A stretch of DNA of 64,000 nucleotides from Lutraria lutraria. Lineage: Eukaryota; Mollusca; Bivalvia; Venerida; Mactridae. The notes below the pieces were generated by a model that saw nothing but the letters and a program-made list of their open reading frames with translations, was not told the origin of the DNA and searched no databases. The position numbers were made by a program, and so were the translations under genes. The stretch is from positions 28,658,399-28,722,398 of the forward strand of contig OZ026841.1 of the NCBI GenBank assembly GCA_964023205.1. The letters are read 5' to 3'. Each line of letters begins with the position of its first letter. Position 1 is the first letter of the stretch. Positions 30,501 through 43,069 of the stretch are shown one piece after another.

Positions 30501-32080
30501 AAGCGAGAAAAACCTTAAAATGTTACTTTTACTATATACTGTATGTGAGGAAGTTGTCAAATCCTTGCAGGACGATAAGTTATTACTGGTTAGGATAGAG
30601 TCCATGAAAAATTACTAAAAACTCAAGGTATGTAAATGGAAACTTTAAATGAGTGATGAAAACCTTAAAGAAAGTGAGAAAAAAAATCAGTAAAAAGATT
30701 CATGGTGAATGAAAAAGAACTGAAAATAATGGAAAAACACAAAATAAAAGAGAAAAAACCAAGTGAGTGAAACCTTTAAGTAGGTTTGGGAAACATTAGG
30801 AAATTATATGAAAGGCAGGATAGACAAAATAAAACAGACAAAAAACTAGTAGTAAGTGAATGGAACCTAAAATGAGTGAGAAAAACCTTAAACAGGAAAG
30901 AAAAACTTAAAGTGAATGAACTAAAACCTGAAAATAATGGTAAAAACACTAAATAAAAGACAGAGAAAACTTAAAGTGAAAGAACTAAACCTGAAAATAA
31001 TGGTAAAAACACTAAATAAAAGAGAGAGAAAACTTTGAGTGAAAAAGACCTGAAAATAATGGTAAAACACTAAATAAAAGAGAAAAAAAACTTTAAGTGA
31101 GTGAAAACTTAAACTAAGTTAGAGAAACATTAATGAGAATTAGACAAAAGATGAGATGATTTTGTTTGTTTGTTTATATATCGAGTTTAACGCCCCATTT
31201 CAACAGTCAAGAGTGACATGAGGCAAACAGTTCACCTAACCATCTTTCCTGGGTGAACCAGTACTAGACTCCCAATCCAATCTCCCATTTAAAGTAACTG
31301 CCTACTTTCTAACTAAGTGAGGAGACTGAAGCTTTTCAGAATGACGTTCACAAACAGTGCTTAGAAATACTAGTAGTAGGTCAGATCAGTTGGGCACTAC
31401 CAATCATCGTACAATTGCTAAGTACTGTTTCAATGCCAAACTTTAAGCAAAAAAAACACTTTAAGTCAGTGAAAAACGACTTACAGTCACTGAATGAAAT
31501 CTCTAGGTAAGCGAGAAAAACCTTAAAATGTTACTTTTACTACATACTGTATGTGAGGAAGTTGTCAAATCCTTGCAGGACGATAAGTTATTACTGGTTA
31601 GGATAGAGTCCATGAAAAATTACAAAAAAAAACTCAAGGTATGTGAATGGAAACTTTAAATGAGTGATGAAAACCTTAAAGAAAGTGAGGAAAAAATCAG
31701 TAAAAAGATTTATAGTGAATGAAAAAGAACTGAAAATAATGGAAAAACACAAAATAAAAGAGAAAAAACTAAGTGAGTGAAACCTTTAAGTAGGTTTGGG
31801 AAACATTAGGAAATTATATGAAAGGCAGGATAGACAAAAATAAAACAGACAAAAGAGTGAGAAAAACCTGAAACAGGAAAGAAAAACTTAAAGTGAATGA
31901 ACTAAACTTGAAAATAACGGTAAAAACACTAAAAAAAGAGAGAGAAAACGTTTAGTGAGTGAAAAAGACCTGAAAATAATGGTAAAACACTTAATAAAAG
32001 AGAGAAAAAAACTTTAAGTGAGTGAAAACTTAAAGTAGGTTTGGAATGGATGAAAGGCAGGAAAGACAAAAAAAAACTTC
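24590..32080 (+). repeat. Large tandem array of roughly 950-bp units
   Basis: The landmark GATGAGATGATTTTGT recurs at about 24,753, 25,706, 26,656, 27,481, 28,431, 29,194, 30,140 and 31,150, giving spacings of 953, 950, 825, 950, 763, 946 and 1,010. Units starting at 26,656 and 28,431 lack the same roughly 125-bp SINE-like piece (TTTATATATCGAGTTTAACG to CCCATTTAAAG), so a two-unit block was itself duplicated. Inside each unit are shorter repeats of GTGAGTGAAAACTTAAAGT and GAAAATAATGGTAAAAACAC type. The edge copies are more diverged. No gene was found in the array. Confidence 0.93.
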
Positions 32081-33025
32081 TTACCTCCCACTTGTTCTTG
32101 ATAAACTTCTTCTGATTATCCCTTTATGTAGTATGATCTTCATTGCTCCACAATGATGTAATCAAGTTCATGGGCAATCGTTGAAACTGTATGACTTCTC
32201 AATGTAGCTACTTCTGTAATATTACAAGTTAAAGTATAAAGGAACATGTGTATGCATTCATGAACAAAGTGAAAATAAGCGAATTCTTTGAATTGACATG
32301 TCCAGCCAAGCATATGCATGCATGCCTGGGTAAGCTACAAGTCCACTGCAAGCCACATTACAGCAAAACACCTTTCAAATTATTGTAAGTAACATTAATA
32401 ATTCGAATTAGTGACAAAATGGCCGTCTGACATTTTAGCTATGCATCCTAAAGAAGTGGTATTGTTCAACAATTACTGAAAGTATATAAGTGAAATGAAA
32501 TGATTTTTTATCAATAGCTAATGATTGATTGAATGTACATTTCTGCATCAGAAAAGTAATATTTGATGATTTACAAGTATCCATAATTCTCACCTGAACT
32601 TATGCTAATTCCAGTTGCCAAAATATAATGTATCATAATATCAAAATTAAATTAAACTATAATGTCCAACAATAACTTCAATATGCCATTGAGGGTTTCC
32701 ATATTTTAAATTTTCATCATAAATATAACAATCAATATAAAAAGGGAGACAACTAATGTACTCATTAATAGGATAATCAATAAACAAATAGCTACTAAAT
32801 ATTAAATAACAGACCAAAACCTATACAATGGTACGAGGGGACAAGGTCAAGCACATGGTCAACAAATATGTTGGCCATAAGACGGGCAAGGGCATAGTGA
32901 CATTCGATTCAAGAGGGTAAAATCATGATTGCATTATAATTGCTCCTGTTATTACAAAATAACATGACCTATCATATATAATGAATTCAATAGATCAGAA
33001 AAAAGTTCCAATAGAAAAGAATAGA

Positions 33026-33342
33026 ATACATAGATCCCACATCTACAATACCTACCACCCTTGACGGCCATCTTGCTTGGCAAATTTCTAATGCGCTACA
33101 TAAAAAAATCTGAAAATTGGATAAATAAACAACTCATTTGATAAAAGTTAACTTAATCATGAAGTTGTCAATGTCATAAACACATCAGGTTTAAGAAACG
33201 TAGTTGTCACATATGAATGTCCTATATTTAGAATATCAAATAAAAATATAAATATCTTCTATCAATGTCCAATGTCTGTTGAATTTGCTCAAAAAGATGA
33301 CCGCCAAAGGAGGTAAATATGGTAGATGTGGGAACTATGTAT
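33026..33342. mobile_element. MITE with CCCACATCTAC inverted ends (317 bp)
   Basis: Left end ATACATAGATCCCACATCTA and the right end, read inverted, agree at all but two of about 25 positions. Inside are CGGCCATCTTG and the inverse-like GATGACCGCCAAAG. There is no coding frame. Confidence 0.6.
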
Positions 33343-33344
33343 AC

Positions 33345-34600
33345 ATTATAAAACTATTAAAAGATGTTCAACATGGTAATTAACATACATGTGCATACTT
33401 ACAAAGATCTATGGAATCCAAACACCAACAAACAAGTACGTTCTATCTATTCAGTGATGATATAAAGTAACTGTAAAGAGATAAATGTAACGTTAAGTGG
33501 AAGGTTACAATGACACTTTCTGTAAATACGAGACAGATTAGTATGAAATGGATAAGACCGAAACAGACAAGGTACGAATCAATAAAATAGACTACAAACA
33601 AAAAGCAAGCCGATAATTACATTTATTGAGATTCTGACATAACAAAACGATATATAAACCAACAAAGAAAATGATTACAACCAACCTCAGGACGCATTAA
33701 CGTCACATGTATTACCATCGCCGCGGTAAGTTTCGTGCGTTGTGCATATAAGCAAAATATTTCACTTCCGGTATTTACAAGAATGAGCGAGTTCGATAAA
33801 CAACTATGATAAGATGGCAGTAAATCTGCGCTAGCAGCTAGGAGCGCGACAAATATTCTAGTTATAGTTTTTAATCGAACAGGCTCATTCTTGACATAGA
33901 TAACACTGATTGACCCCATCACGGTAACACACAATTACATGCAGTTTACAAGAATTGGAATTCAAGTTGTCTTTGCCAATGAAAAATAATTAGATAAACC
34001 TAATAATACGAGAACGGTTAGAATATGAATTTTACCAGAGAAATATAATTACTGTCACTGATTTTACAAGCTTATTCACAACCTAATCAATAGTACAATA
34101 CACATACAAATCAAACAGTGTCAAATAAACGAGCATTTCTTTGTGTTTACTTTTCAATATATTTTATGAAAACGAAATACAAATCACAAATAAATATTAC
34201 ATACCACGTTTGTTGAAATATGGAACACGTACTTCCTTACAAAACAAAACCCAAATGTAAAATGTCAAAGCGTATCTTTATGCCATTCCTTGTGTTTTAC
34301 TGGGCTCTAATGCGGTTACCTGCGAAAATGATTTCATATTCACTCAAGCTTGTCTTGAACAGCTGTTAAGAAATATGATTGGTCGAGGCTGAATTTTCTT
34401 TATCCCTATAAACGCTCACCCAGAAGCTCGTGTTTCGGATAAACCGCTTTTTTTCGTGTAGTGGTATGTTTAAAGTTACACGGATTTATCATAGCCTAGG
34501 GCACTTACAACCGAGTTGAAACTACAATAACAAGTATACAATGCTTATACTTACCTACCTATACAGATTACATGTACAAAAAAACTCACAGCCATATAAC
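33345..34600. other. Stretch with possible promoter elements, no gene assigned
   Basis: Around 34,375-34,440 there is ATTGGTCG (inverted CCAAT) followed about 35 bases later by CTATAAACG. Around 33,765-33,830 there is CACTTCCGGT (ETS-like) and AAGATGGCAG (YY1-like). These could mark a transcription start, but no attached exon could be read. A 103-codon minus-strand frame at 33,623-33,934 has no recognisable feature. Confidence 0.25.
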
Positions 34601-34619
34601 TTTAAATAACCCAGCTCTG

Positions 34620-37040
34620 ATACATAGGTAACTGTATCATGAATAGATTATATATATATAAAAAATCTAAAAAACATTATTTATCAATATGTTAAGGGGA
34701 CACAATTTCTGACAATTATCTAAAGCGGGTGGGGTATGGTAAGAATTAAAAATTAAGAATAGGCTTGTATTTAAGTAAAAGAAATCAATGTAATTTCAAG
34801 TCATATTTGCACTGAAAGGAATGTTGACAAGAATGGAGAAAAAAAGGATAAAATGGCAAAGCTAATGTGGATATAAGAACAAATTCTCGCGTACATTCAA
34901 ACACAAATATTAATTCATATTTCAAAGAAGTATTATGCACTACACAATGTCAAAACATTTATCAATGTTGTACGAGTGAAATTTATTTGAAATAATGAGA
35001 ATTAACACTGCTAACTTCATTTTATTACACACACTACCAGGTAAAAACACGATCTGTTTTGCTCATAAAGTAGTACAGGTAAAAAGGTATGGTGGTCAAA
35101 AGTGCCATGGAACAAAACAGTCAATAGTTAGAATTTCCCCTTGCCATTTAAAGTGTATCGTATTTTCTGATAATTTTCATGTTTAGCTTATTGAGCCAGT
35201 TCTGTGACTTATCAAAATACATGTCAGTTACAATAATCACAAATTCAATATTCGTTCATAGTATTTATTAATCAATTTATATATTAAGGATCAATATAAT
35301 AACAATAAACAAGATAGATCGAGGGGCAAAATGGCCATGTAATCGTTTACTAGAAAAAAGAAGTTTAAAAACGATTTGATACTTGATCATAGTATTTCTG
35401 TGAAAATTTGGTCGAAGTCCCTTCAGAATTGAAGGAGTTGCGTCCAGTAGAGTATTTCCCCATATATACTGTATATATCACATAGGTTATGCACACAATA
35501 AAACACGAGGTCGTAGATCGGCCAAAAGGGATCATATCACAAAATCCCTAAAATGCATAGGGGTACTACAAAATAGTTATGTGTAAAAGTTTGGTTGAAA
35601 TCCATTAAGAATTGTAGGAGAAGTTGCGTCCAGAAGAAATTGTGGAAGTTCGCCCTGCAACCCGCCCGCCTGTCCGTGCGCCGACATTCGCCAATAAAAT
35701 AGCCTTTGTCTTGGAAAACCTGGTTAAACATATAAAAAATAAAAAAGGTTACCAGAGATAACAAGACACTTTATACATTATGATAGCAATTAATACTGAA
35801 CTTTACGCATTGTTATTATTTCCTACAGTATCCCTTCACAGACACCATACTATTTACTGATATCTCAAGGACGCTTTGCACGGGATTTCGATAAATTGGG
35901 TCAGTGCGATAGTAAATACACATATTTCATGCACTTACCTTTATAAAGTTGAAAACATGGCATGTGCCTACGACAAAAAGTAAATAAATGAAAGCATAAT
36001 GTTTTGGCATTAATACTTACTTTGATCTGCGTACTGATTACTCATTATCGCAATTTTGGTCTCCTTATTTGTTTTGTTTACTTTTCGAAATTTATAGCGG
36101 AATTGCTTCATAACTGAAAACGGAAATGTCTTCGATCGGAAACATAGTCCATTATTTAATTATTTTTTCCCCTAAGCGAATAAAACTTCTAATCTTTACA
36201 CGGATATAAGTATATTTTCTAATGTTGGTAAATAAACGATATTCTTTCAAAAATCCTTGTCATTTAATAAAAAAAAATGCACGTGCCACCACCTGTTTGG
36301 TATAATTCGAGTAACCGTTCCTTTCGCGGACGAATTATTTTCAGTGAATCGGTCAGAAGCCGTGGGAGAATGAAAGTGATCGTAAACATTCTACAATTAA
36401 CCAAAATTCAAATAGAAAGAACCAAAAATCAAAGAAGTGTTTTAGACTTACCGTCTTAATGGAGAATATCCCATATGTCTTAGCTACGTTATGCATTACT
36501 TACCATGTGTTGCCACAGCTTTAAATGTCTAATCGCACAGATATTTGTTTTGTTTACATTTTAACGAATGGAAAAATGGCGTCCTGTCGAAATTTATGTC
36601 ACATGTCAAATGTTTGTTTGGTCGTTTCAGTAAACGCGATTATGTCAACCAAAAAATGGATTCGTACAACGTTCAGGGTTACTTCGTATTGTTTTAAAAC
36701 TAATTTGGTTCACGAACTGTTCGTTACATTTTGAGTTTGGATGTACTTTCATAAACCGTTTTTAACGGTGTTGTTTTCTTGATTAATCAGTGGTAGCCAG
36801 TCTATATCATTCAAATAGTGAATATAACATGTCTACACTAATGTTTTAACAACTTACCAATACTTTTGTATAGACTCCCCAAGTAATTATTTCAATTGGC
36901 CATGTGACTATTTTCTATGTATTATTTTGAAAGTTGAGAATTGTGTCCCCTTAACATGTTAATAAATATAGTGATTTTTTAATCAGTATTTATTTTTTTA
37001 TTCGTTCATTTATAATATATTCATGATACAGTTACCTGTG
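34620..37040. repeat. Inverted pair of a 95-bp segment, 2.3 kb apart
   Basis: GGTAACTGTATCATGAATA followed after about 50 bases by TGTTAAGGGGACACAATT occurs at about 34,628-34,712, and inverted at about 36,944-37,038. The pair may be the long ends of a DNA element, or two separate copies of a MITE in opposite orientation. No transposase was seen between them. The interior includes a two-copy dispersed repeat (35,329-35,460 and 35,515-35,700) with TTGCGTCCAG. Confidence 0.5.
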
Positions 37041-37636
37041 CTCTGATACTTATAAATTATTGACCTTGCAACAAAATCAAATATTACGCATCCGCAATTT
37101 AAGTCATTTTTTACAGACTTGACAAAAGGGTCGGACCGTCCATTGTTCGGAAATGGATGGAAACGACAATGCATCTACAAATTAGTTAATTAAACCCTCG
37201 AACATTTCGTGAATTCTTGCTATCCATCTCAGACAACATGAATAACAATACGATATGCCTTTGACAGCACTGCAGTCAGTACTTTGAAATGTCTCAATGA
37301 TTACTCACACATGCCTCACTTACATCAGTGAATAGTGATAGAAAGTGAATCATGAAAAATTGACTGGTGTATTAGGCCTAAAAATGTTTGTTTCAGGTTA
37401 TGTACCTACCGTAATTTCCCCCGCGACCCTAGATTTTTTCATTGGGCTTGAGGAACAGCACACCAATTTTCTCACATTTTCCACACGCTTTTAATAGCGC
37501 AACAAAGCACCGACCTATCAACCTTAGTTATAATGAGTACTTAACCAGAAACAAACATAATGTTTTTCGTTTCATTTAACGATAAGACCGTTGCAAAAGT
37601 GTTACAGAATTACAACCGAATTTAACGTTAATATAC

Positions 37637-38157
37637 TGAGGCCGTATTTATAAAACTTCTTAATTTAAGATTTTCTTAATTTTTTACTGAAAAACCGTAA
37701 ATCTGATCATTTAGTACTTAAATTTGAGAAATATCTAAGTGTTATTCATAAATGATATTAGCTTTATTTTCAGACAATTTAAATATCGACTTATTTGAAG
37801 ATACTAGTAGCTAAAACGTTATCATAAATTTATTTTGTTTACCGAATCACCAACTGGACAGATATACAGAGGGAACTAGATTCTAAATATATTGCACGTT
37901 ATAAGTCTATTCGTAATTCATCACCAATGTTTCGAAGAATACAATCATGCTAAAAAGTTTACTTTTGGTTTCAACAGTCTAAATAACATTAAAGTAACCG
38001 GCTTCGTGACTGTCTTTTTTAAAGACATTTCTTGTTGAATTAAGAATGTTCTTAACTAAGATATTTCTGAAGCCCGTTCTGAAGCACTTATATTTGATTT
38101 CGCTATTTTTACCAAGTTTTAAAACATAATTGAGATGTTTTATAAATACGGGCCCTA
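37637..38157. mobile_element. MITE with GGCCGTATTTATAAAAC ends (about 520 bp)
   Basis: The left end GGCCGTATTTATAAAACTTC is matched, inverted, by GATGTTTTATAAATACGGGC at the right. The interior contains TTAAGATTTTCTTAA-like and TTAAGAATGTTCTTAA palindromic pieces and no gene. Confidence 0.65.
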
Positions 38158-38814
38158 TAGTTCATTTAATATTTCAAGGATAACCCGTCTCAAGTTTTTT
38201 GTCTCGATAATCTTTCTAGGAATAGTAAAAGCTTGTGGTATATGATGTATGTCAATCTGTACAGAAATCAGTTCACGAGCTTCATCTATAAATATGATTC
38301 ATAAAAATTGTTTGAGTTTAGAGTCAAATGGAACCAGTTTGCAGAGTAACTAAACCGTAATTTCTCTTCAATCGTGTATGATTTCGTTTCCATATAGTTA
38401 TAACCAATTCGAACTATGTTGGCCGTGAAGACATTAAACTTCAGAATAGACCCCGAACGCAAATTTTCAATAAATATTTCGTCCTCAGGCAATTATGACG
38501 GATGAAATGAAATCTAAATATGGCATAGACAGAGACATGTGTGTGTGTTTATGATCGATCTTGCTGATACAAACTTTCTCAACGTGCTATTCCTCGCTTA
38601 TAGGGTGAACAATTAAAAAAAATGTTTGTACAATGTAGTAGATGAAATTACCGATTATAGTACAAAATCAATGTCACGTGATACGTGTTCACATGGGCCT
38701 GAGAGCCTTATGAATCTGAAAATAAATAAACATATATAATATTCGGTAAATGTGCTGGTGTGTTTACAGACAAGCAGTAGCATTCAACTGTATGAATTGT
38801 AAAATAACCATTCT

Positions 38815-39255
38815 CAAATCCAAACAGCTTGAATCTCGAACATTCAAATCTCCAGATCTAAACACTCTGCACTCAAACGCTGGCTCTCAAAGCTCAGTAC
38901 TCAAATCCTGACTCTAAACTCTCCACACTTAAATCTCAGTACTCAAATCCTGACTCTAAACTCTCCACACTCAAATCTCAGTACTCAAATCCTGACTCTA
39001 AACTCTCCACACTCAAATCTCTGCACTCAAGCCATAGCTGTCAAATCACTGCACTCAAATCCTAGCTCTCAAAGTTTAGCACTCATTTCCTGACTCTAAA
39101 CTTTCCACACTCAGATCCTGGCTCTATACTCTCGGCACTCAAACCTTATAGCTCTCAAAACTCAGTACTCAAATCCTGACTCTAAACTCTCCGCACTCAA
39201 ATATATCAGCACTCAAATCTTAGCTCGCATATCTCAGTACTCAAATCCTTTCATG
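38815..39255 (+). repeat. Minisatellite of about 42 bp
   Basis: About ten imperfect units are built from TCAGTACTCAAATCCTGACT and CTAAACTCTCCACACTCAAA. Sub-units of about 14-21 bp (ACTCAAATC, CTCTAAACT) indicate an older short repeat that was amplified as a longer unit. Confidence 0.8.
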
Positions 39256-39259
39256 TCAG

Positions 39260-41050
39260 ATTTTATTCGTCTTAGGTAGGATCTCATTCTAATGTCGTGT
39301 CTGAGAACCGGTTCTTACATTTACCTTTTGTATAAGGATAGGGTTTTACACTGACTGTAAAGGTACGCTCGTCTTTAGAAAACTCGATCATCAAGCCGAC
39401 TATTATCAACTGATTTGTTCGAATTATTGAAACATACCACCTGATACACATAACCGTCTACATGTATGTATATATACTGACCCAAAGTGAGAACTTTATA
39501 ATAACATAGAATTCAAAAGTTTATATTTTGTTGATTAGTTTATATTAGGGGTTATTTCTTCTGTCTTCGAAGCTTCAGTGTCATAATTGTTTTCGTTGTA
39601 TCTGTGTAATTTATTGGATGAAAATCAGTCAATTTCACTGAAAAGATATCTTTCTAAGTAAAATAAGACCTACTTTAATTTTAACATCCAAAATGCTAAT
39701 GGGGCTTAAAAGGATCTGAATGAAAATTTCTGAAAATTTAAAATGATCACACAGCATTTGGAAACAAGAAATTACTGACTGCATACTTTAAAATCATCAA
39801 TAATCAGTGTGACCTCAATTTTTTAGAATGCATTGCAGAATGCGTCGCATCATTGAATTTACATATGGGCCATGCCATGCGAAAATGTGTCTTAGGTCAA
39901 TTTTTATCGAAAATGTGTTTGACATCAGATAGTAAAGTTCAATCTTTTGTCTTTATTTTCGTATTTTTTGTTTTGATTTCCGTCGAATAGTTACTTTTTA
40001 TATTAAGAACAAACGAAGCACCGTCAGAATTTGAACATACTTTTTTAACGTCATGACGTTGACGTTACGTCCAGACTAACGTATGAGTACTTCTTCTAAA
40101 ATAACGTTTCCCAGGGATATTTTCGTTATTAAATGTTTTAAATTTGTAACTTATAGTACATTATCAATAAATAATGTAATATCATTTTATGTTAGGCAGA
40201 CATAGATTTCTGAAACATTCTATTTACACCAAGCAGAACATACATCTATCAAACTACAAGTAGAACTACAGTTGTGTTAACCTATATTAAAACTTCCACA
40301 ATTTATGTAGCCGTACAAAAAAAATTATATAAACATATCAGAATGCATAATTAAAGTTCAAAGCGTTAGGGTGAACATTTGCATTGTTATGCTTCATCTG
40401 GGTTGATATATTGAGAGTTATTGGTATAAAAAAAACATAAGAAGAAAGCAATGGACAATTATTTTGATTTATCACTTGGTGAAAATCATTTTACACAATA
40501 TCCATATATACATGTATATTTAAAAGTTCATCAGGCCTTGGACATGTGACATCCTGTCATTCTGTCCTCACAAGCGGTCTGACAGTCTTATACAGATATC
40601 TCTGGTGTTCAATTGACATCTTTGCTGGCTGACAAATCGTTGGGCGTGTCGCGGTGTCAACTTGTGCTCCTGTGGCCATGATCATTTTCCTCTCAAGGAC
40701 TGTGTCATCAACACAGGCTTTATCCAATACAGAGCCAGGCTCAAGTCTTCGTTAAGTAGAAGTGATGATAACCTGATATATAAATATGTTAAGTTACCTG
40801 ACATTGATTTGATAAGAATAAGAATAGTACTTGTTGATAGTCATATTACTATTTAACGACATGTGAATCATAATTTCAATACTTTAAAAAGATGTACGTC
40901 TAAACACACTAAATATCACCATACGCGTACTCTTCAGACTTGTTTACGCGTACGTAAACAATGTCATCTCCTAACAATATTTATGGATCTCGTATTTATT
41001 GTTAAAATTAATACTAATTTAACAAGACAAACATTACAATACGAAGTTTT
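39260..41050. other. AT-rich stretch without a confident gene
   Basis: At 40,630-40,760 a + strand frame contains CSCGHDHFPLKDC, but no splice structure or family could be assigned. Otherwise only short random ORFs are seen. Confidence 0.3.
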
Positions 41051-41083
41051 ATTGCTAAATATGAACTAATACAGTATTGTTAC

Positions 41084-42248
41084 CTTCGATACCTTTCAAC
41101 GGTTTGAATTTTAATGAAAGGAAACTCTTCCAATCTTTCCACACCCACGTTGGCTCATTGTCATTATTGGGATAGGTCACCCCCACATTGCTGTGTGCAC
41201 TTCGGTTTACTACAGAAGCTAGTTCTTTTAGTGAGTCCACATCGGATCGTCGATGTAACTTCTTGACGAAACCAAAGCAACCATCAACACAGCACCTGAT
41301 ATTAAATTAGGATTGTAATGAATGAAATGTGTCATGTATTCCGTTCATATTTTGTATCACTAAGACGATGGTATAATTATTTAAGTTCAACAGTTTAATT
41401 ACAGCAATTTTAGCTTTGATTATGATACAGAAAGTTATATACATGTGCATTCTTTAACAGTTTTTAACCATGTTCATTTTTAGGTGAAAAACATCGTTTA
41501 TTCAGATCTAGCATTTTAATTTGCAAATGGATCATGACATGTATATCATGAAAGTGATGTTTAAGTTTATTTCACTAACCTTGTATGACCGGACACTTGC
41601 ATATGAAGATCAATACCTTCATGCAGCCCTTGAATAGTTCTCCAACTCAGATATGCAAGCATAAATCTGTTCTTACTTTGCCCTGAAAGATTTCATGTTA
41701 TGACAGGTTAAACTACATTGATAAAGAAATACCAGTATTATTATATTATAAGCTTGAGGTTAGAAAGAATGGTGCTATGTAAAAAGGTACATTAAGTATG
41801 TTTATTTTCAATTTGCCATATAGTATACTACAGTGAAGTTCCTCTATTAAGACAACCCTTCGGACCGCCATGAAGTGGTCTTAATTTGAAGTCGGTCTTA
41901 ATAGATAACAATATTAATATGTAGTTCAACTGTTCTGTTACTTGATTGTGTGTATACTTGTATTATTGCATCTATTTTCTTCATACTGTTTATGTACTTC
42001 AAGTAGTAAAAAAATACTGATCAGTGAACATTTGTCAATGAGTGATTTCATGGTCCCCTGGTAGCAAAGAAAGTTGTATCACATAATTCTAACACCATCA
42101 AACTGTTATGTAAACAAAATGGCTTACTTACCTCCACAGTTATCACAATGAAGAGATATATGCTTTTCACCATGTGAATAAAACGTTAGAGCATGATCTA
42201 ACATACTGATTACAGCATTTGGTCCATGGGTAGCTGAACCGTCTGGTC
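41084..42248 (-). CDS. Three exons of a transposase-like DUF7869-type gene (partial)
   Basis: On the minus strand, exons 42248-42132, 41682-41580 and 41295-41084 have AG/GT borders and join in frame at all junctions. The first reads GPDGSATHGPNAVISMLDHA and ends LHCDNCGG; the second continues QSKNRFMLAYLSWRTIQGL and ends SGHTR; the third reads CCVDGCFGFVKKLHRRSDVD and ends FKPLKGIEG. This HCDNC...K(N)R...GHT...D.CFG...F...G pattern is that of a widespread invertebrate protein family (I recall it as DUF7869), probably derived from a DDE-type transposase. Introns and intact frames argue for a host gene, not a fresh transposon. The start and the final exon(s) were not found. Confidence 0.6.
41829..41910. 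repeat. Fragment of an inverted-repeat transposon end
   Basis: TACAGTGAAGTTCCTCTATT followed by two inverted AAGACAAC/GGTCTTAAT-type pieces resembles one end of a MITE. No second end was found nearby. Confidence 0.3.
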
Positions 42249-42299
42249 CTGCAAAATAGTCAGATCAGAAAATATATATACAAGTATAGTATAGCGTTG

Positions 42300-42890
42300 T
42301 ATGAGCGCGTTAGGAATATGTTGCTATTCTAACAGTAGTGCATTTTGGAGGTCATTTAATTATGGTATCAATTTGAAGACTGGACCAGGCCTTTCGATCC
42401 AATTATTCATCCCAGTCTGTGTATTCTATGGGGTTCATGTCCGAGATAAAGCGGACCAATTAAGCCCCGGGAAGACGTTAATGTTATTCTGAACAATGGA
42501 TTTTGGGGTTATATGCGCCTTGTGAGACCTTGCATTGTCGTGCTGAAAAATGCTAGGTCCGTTATGTTGCATGAATAATACCAGTGAGTTGTTTCAAAAA
42601 TTGATGTAACGCTGAGCATTGGCATTTCCTGGGATATTGACAACATTGACTCCTCTTGTTGTCTGGGGGACACAAAAAATACATGGTTCGAGTGCGTATG
42701 TGTCATTCGAGTGACGTTTTACTGTGTACTGACATGACAAACTCCGATTGTAACAGATCCCACTTTAAAAATGGCCACACGTACGCTTTTTAGGTTTGTA
42801 TGCCGTTTGCGCACTCGTAACATGCAATCATGATCGACTATCATCCTATGGATGTCCACCTGTAAGCATGTTCCGACCCACTGTGTGAAT
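42300..42890 (-). pseudogene. Decayed Tc1-like transposase
   Basis: Read on the minus strand, segments of a Tc1 transposase appear in the right order but in different frames. A VNIPGNANAQRYINF segment (about 42,598-42,655) is followed by a stop. Then comes SIFQHDNARSHKAHI, the second catalytic-Asp region (about 42,500-42,550), and DMNPIE with WDELD-like residues (about 42,395-42,445). Stops and frameshifts break it throughout, so it is inactive. It sits just upstream (on the minus strand) of the DUF7869-type exons, probably in an intron of that gene. Confidence 0.7.
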
Positions 42891-42905
42891 ACATGTATTT
42901 AGATT

Positions 42906-43064
42906 CAGTATAATCTCTCCGAAGCAACACCCTTTGGTGGTTATGTTGTTGTAGAGAGGCTGATGCTTTAGAAAGGTTAAATTGATATATAGTGGGGAAA
43001 ATCATGCTGTCATTGAAGGGAGGGGATGCTCAAGAGAGGGCCTCTCTGGAGAGGTTGTACTGTA
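42906..43064. mobile_element. MITE with ACAGTACAACCTCT termini (copy 3)
   Basis: Left end CAGTATAATCTCTCC; right end CTCTCTGGAGAGGTTGTACT then GTA. The family is the same as at 17,021 and 61,766; it is short, about 160 bp. Confidence 0.65.
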
Positions 43065-43069
43065 AACAT

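Noticed and set aside
32071..32235. Minus-strand segment with splice-like borders after the large array (acceptor near 32,222, donor near 32,082)
   Set aside because: All three frames close within about 25 codons and no neighbouring exon was found; it could be a noncoding exon but is not supported.
33623..33934. 103-codon minus-strand ORF as a gene
   Set aside because: There is no domain, no splice context and no bias; this length is within chance for 64 kb of such DNA.
38815..39255. CRISPR-like array of regularly spaced repeats
   Set aside because: Units are contiguous and degenerate, with no unique spacers, and lie in eukaryotic DNA; it is a minisatellite.
40620..40790. Plus-strand frame with CSCGHDHFPLKDC as a coding exon
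   Set aside because: Cys/His content is suggestive, but no splice sites, partner exons or known family could be matched.
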